NCBI GenBank assembly: GCA_021771915.1
Contig: JAETNY010000009.1
Coordinates: forward strand, 1 to 40,037
From: Bacillota bacterium
GTDB taxonomy: Bacteria; Bacillota; Dehalobacteriia; UBA4068; UBA4997
Direction of reading: 5' to 3'
DNA length: 40,037 bases
Positions 38,773-40,037 of the stretch are shown in pieces. A model generated the notes under the pieces. That model did no database searches. It had not been told where the DNA came from and saw only the letters and a program-made list of their open reading frames with translations. Within the stretch, counting starts at the first letter, position 1, and every line of letters begins with the position of its first letter. The translations under genes and the position numbers were made by a program.

Positions 38773-39330
38773 TCAGTCTTTTTTGTAAGGCAAACGGCCG
38801 GTTTCATAGAGATTGCCGCCCTGGGCGTCAACCGCCACAAAGCAGACCAAATCCTCAACCTCCAGTTTATGTATTGCCTCGGCGCCCAAATCTTCATAGG
38901 TGATGACCTCGCAGGTTTTAACCGCCTTGGCAATAACCGCCGCCGCGCCGCCAATGGCCGCCAGATAAACGCCTTTATATTTCTGCATGGCCTCGATAAC
39001 CTCTTTGGAGCGCGGCCCTTTGCCAATCATGCCTTTCATGCCCTGCTCCAGCATGGTAGGTGTGTAAGGATCCATACGGTAAGAGGTAGTCGGGCCGCAG
39101 GAGCCAATCGGCTGGCCGGGTTTGGCCGGGCTGGGCCCAACGTAATACATAATCTGGCCTTTAACGTCAATCGGCATTGGCTCATTGCGTTCCAGACATT
39201 CCACCAGACGTTTATGCGCTGCATCACGGCCGGTATAAATAACGCCGCTGACGCTGACTACATCGCCGGCTTTCAGCTTCATAACGTCCTCATCGGTGAG
39301 GGGTGTTTTCAATTTGATAATTTCCGCCAT
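38773..39330 (-). CDS. fumB: Fumarate hydratase class I, beta subunit
   Basis: The 185-residue C-terminal subunit of the oxygen-sensitive [4Fe-4S] fumarase/tartrate dehydratase type starts KLKTPLTDEDVMKLKAGDVV and has VIYTGRDAAHKRL, GQPIGSCGPTTSYRMDPYTP and GKGPRSKEVIEAM. Length is standard for split enzymes. It follows the alpha-subunit gene by 15 bases. The enzyme interconverts fumarate and malate, and fits anaerobic metabolism. An L-tartrate dehydratase assignment is less likely but possible. Confidence 0.9.
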   Translation of the reverse strand: MAEIIKLKTPLTDEDVMKLKAGDVVSVSGVIYTGRDAAHKRLVECLERNEPMPIDVKGQIMYYVGPSPAKPGQPIGSCGPTTSYRMDPYTPTMLEQGMKGMIGKGPRSKEVIEAMQKYKGVYLAAIGGAAAVIAKAVKTCEVITYEDLGAEAIHKLEVEDLVCFVAVDAQGGNLYETGRLPYKKD

Positions 39331-39345
39331 CGCAAATCGCCTCCC

Positions 39346-40037
39346 TTACAGTTCAATACTCTTATGTCTTTGGCTATGACAGTTCATGGTAACAAAAACC
39401 GGCAGAGAAGCAATATGACAGGGGAAATATTCCACATTCACCGCCAGCGCCGTGGTAACGCCGCCCAGGCCCTGTGGGCCAACGCCCAGCTTATTGATGC
39501 GCTCCAGCAGCTCGGTTTCCATTTTGGCATAGTTCGGGTTGGGGTTATGCTCGCCAATTTCCCGGTTCAGCGCCTTTTTGGAGAGATAAGCCGCATAATC
39601 AGCCGTGCCGCCCACGCCTACGCCTACAATAACCGGCGGACAGGGTTTGCCGCCAGCCACGTTAACAGTTTCTACAACAAAATCCATAACGCCTTGCAGA
39701 CCGTCGGCCGGGCGCAGCATTTTAACCGCAGAACAGTTTTCCGCGCCGCCGCCCTTGGGCAGCAGGGTAATTTTCAGACCGTCGCCCTCGGTAATCTCGG
39801 TATGGATAACCGCCGGAGTGTTGTCTTTGGTGTTCACGCGCTCAAAAATCGGCTCGGCCACCATGGATTTGCGCAGATAACCATTAGTATAGCCACGGCG
39901 TACGCCCTCATTAATCGCGTCTACCATGCCGCCGCCGGTAACTACCAGCTCCTGACCCATTTCAATAATAAACAGCGCCGTGCCGGTATCCTGACAAAGC
40001 GGCATCTGTTCTTCCGCCGCCACCTTATAGTTCTCGC
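39346..40037 (-). CDS. fumA: Fumarate hydratase class I, alpha subunit (5' end missing)
   Basis: The gene enters from the right edge; the visible 230 codons are the C-terminal part. The frame reads ENYKVAAEEQMPLCQDTGTA, with the Cys that ligates the Fe-S cluster. GYTNGYLRKSMVAEPIFER, LLPKGGGAENCSAVKML and GVGVGGTADYAAYLSKKAL follow. The true start lies outside the window; any ATG or GTG start within it would truncate the enzyme. It is co-transcribed with the beta subunit. Confidence 0.9.
   Translation of the reverse strand, partial: ENYKVAAEEQMPLCQDTGTALFIIEMGQELVVTGGGMVDAINEGVRRGYTNGYLRKSMVAEPIFERVNTKDNTPAVIHTEITEGDGLKITLLPKGGGAENCSAVKMLRPADGLQGVMDFVVETVNVAGGKPCPPVIVGVGVGGTADYAAYLSKKALNREIGEHNPNPNYAKMETELLERINKLGVGPQGLGGVTTALAVNVEYFPCHIASLPVFVTMNCHSQRHKSIEL

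Noticed and set aside
1-40037. tRNA, rRNA, insertion sequences, prophage genes
   Set aside because: No cloverleaf-like or rRNA-like sequence, transposase or integrase was recognised on either strand.

Overview
This window looks like a chromosomal piece of an endospore-forming, flagellated or chemotactic anaerobe of the Firmicutes (Clostridia, Peptococcaceae-like, or a neighbouring class). The support is a spoVAC-spoVAD-spoVAE operon, a cheA start, FliK/FlhB-like proteins, an S-layer-homology (SLH) protein, a two-subunit iron-sulfur fumarase and a glyA-comEB-wecB-atpI-type cluster. The species cannot be fixed from sequence alone. Base composition is mixed, with GC-rich genes and very AT-rich intergenic regions, and sigma-A promoters are often near consensus. 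There are no rRNA, tRNA, CRISPR or insertion-sequence features.

Layout. 1-103: start of cheA (minus), with a sigma-D-like promoter. 316-5226: a 1636-aa SLH surface protein. 5281-5985: two tandem modules that look like type I toxin-antitoxin loci. Each has a tiny basic peptide on the minus strand behind a leader ORF, and a perfect promoter firing an antisense RNA on the plus strand. 6065-7345: a serpin lipoprotein. 7572-12541: a c-di-GMP/motility-flavoured cluster (FliK-like, FlhB-tail, two PilZ proteins, a ComFB-domain protein, ParA). 12852-13598: a lone FtsE-like ABC ATPase with a degraded signature motif. 13963-14679: a small lipoprotein and an XRE regulator, divergent around paired operators. 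14701-17932: spoVA genes with DUF421 and DUF4363 genes. 18064-25342 (minus): class II aldolase and MtnA (salvage of MTA or 5-deoxyribose type sugars), a DHHW protein plus MBOAT O-acyltransferase, and a histidine kinase/response regulator pair. 25864-26877: DAHP synthase. 26923-30300 (minus): a 39-aa ORF, an AtpI/AtpZ-like protein, WecB, ComEB and GlyA. 30374-38450 (minus): a seven-gene putative operon of exported proteins, with four tandem paralogues carrying copper-amine-oxidase-N-like domains, a DUF1877 protein and two paralogous propeller-like proteins. 38607-38711: a 34-aa ORF. 38773-40037: fumarase beta and the 3' part of fumarase alpha.

Themes. Much of the window serves the cell surface: SLH protein, secreted serpin, tandem secreted paralogues and a polymer O-acylation pair. 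A second theme is spore germination (spoVA, DUF421), and a third is c-di-GMP-linked motility or surface behaviour. The most unusual part is the ~700 bp gap between the SLH and serpin genes, where the two antisense-regulated peptide modules share one promoter sequence and the same architecture although their peptides are unrelated. Several secreted-protein genes also share an extended ribosome-binding element containing GTGATAGT.
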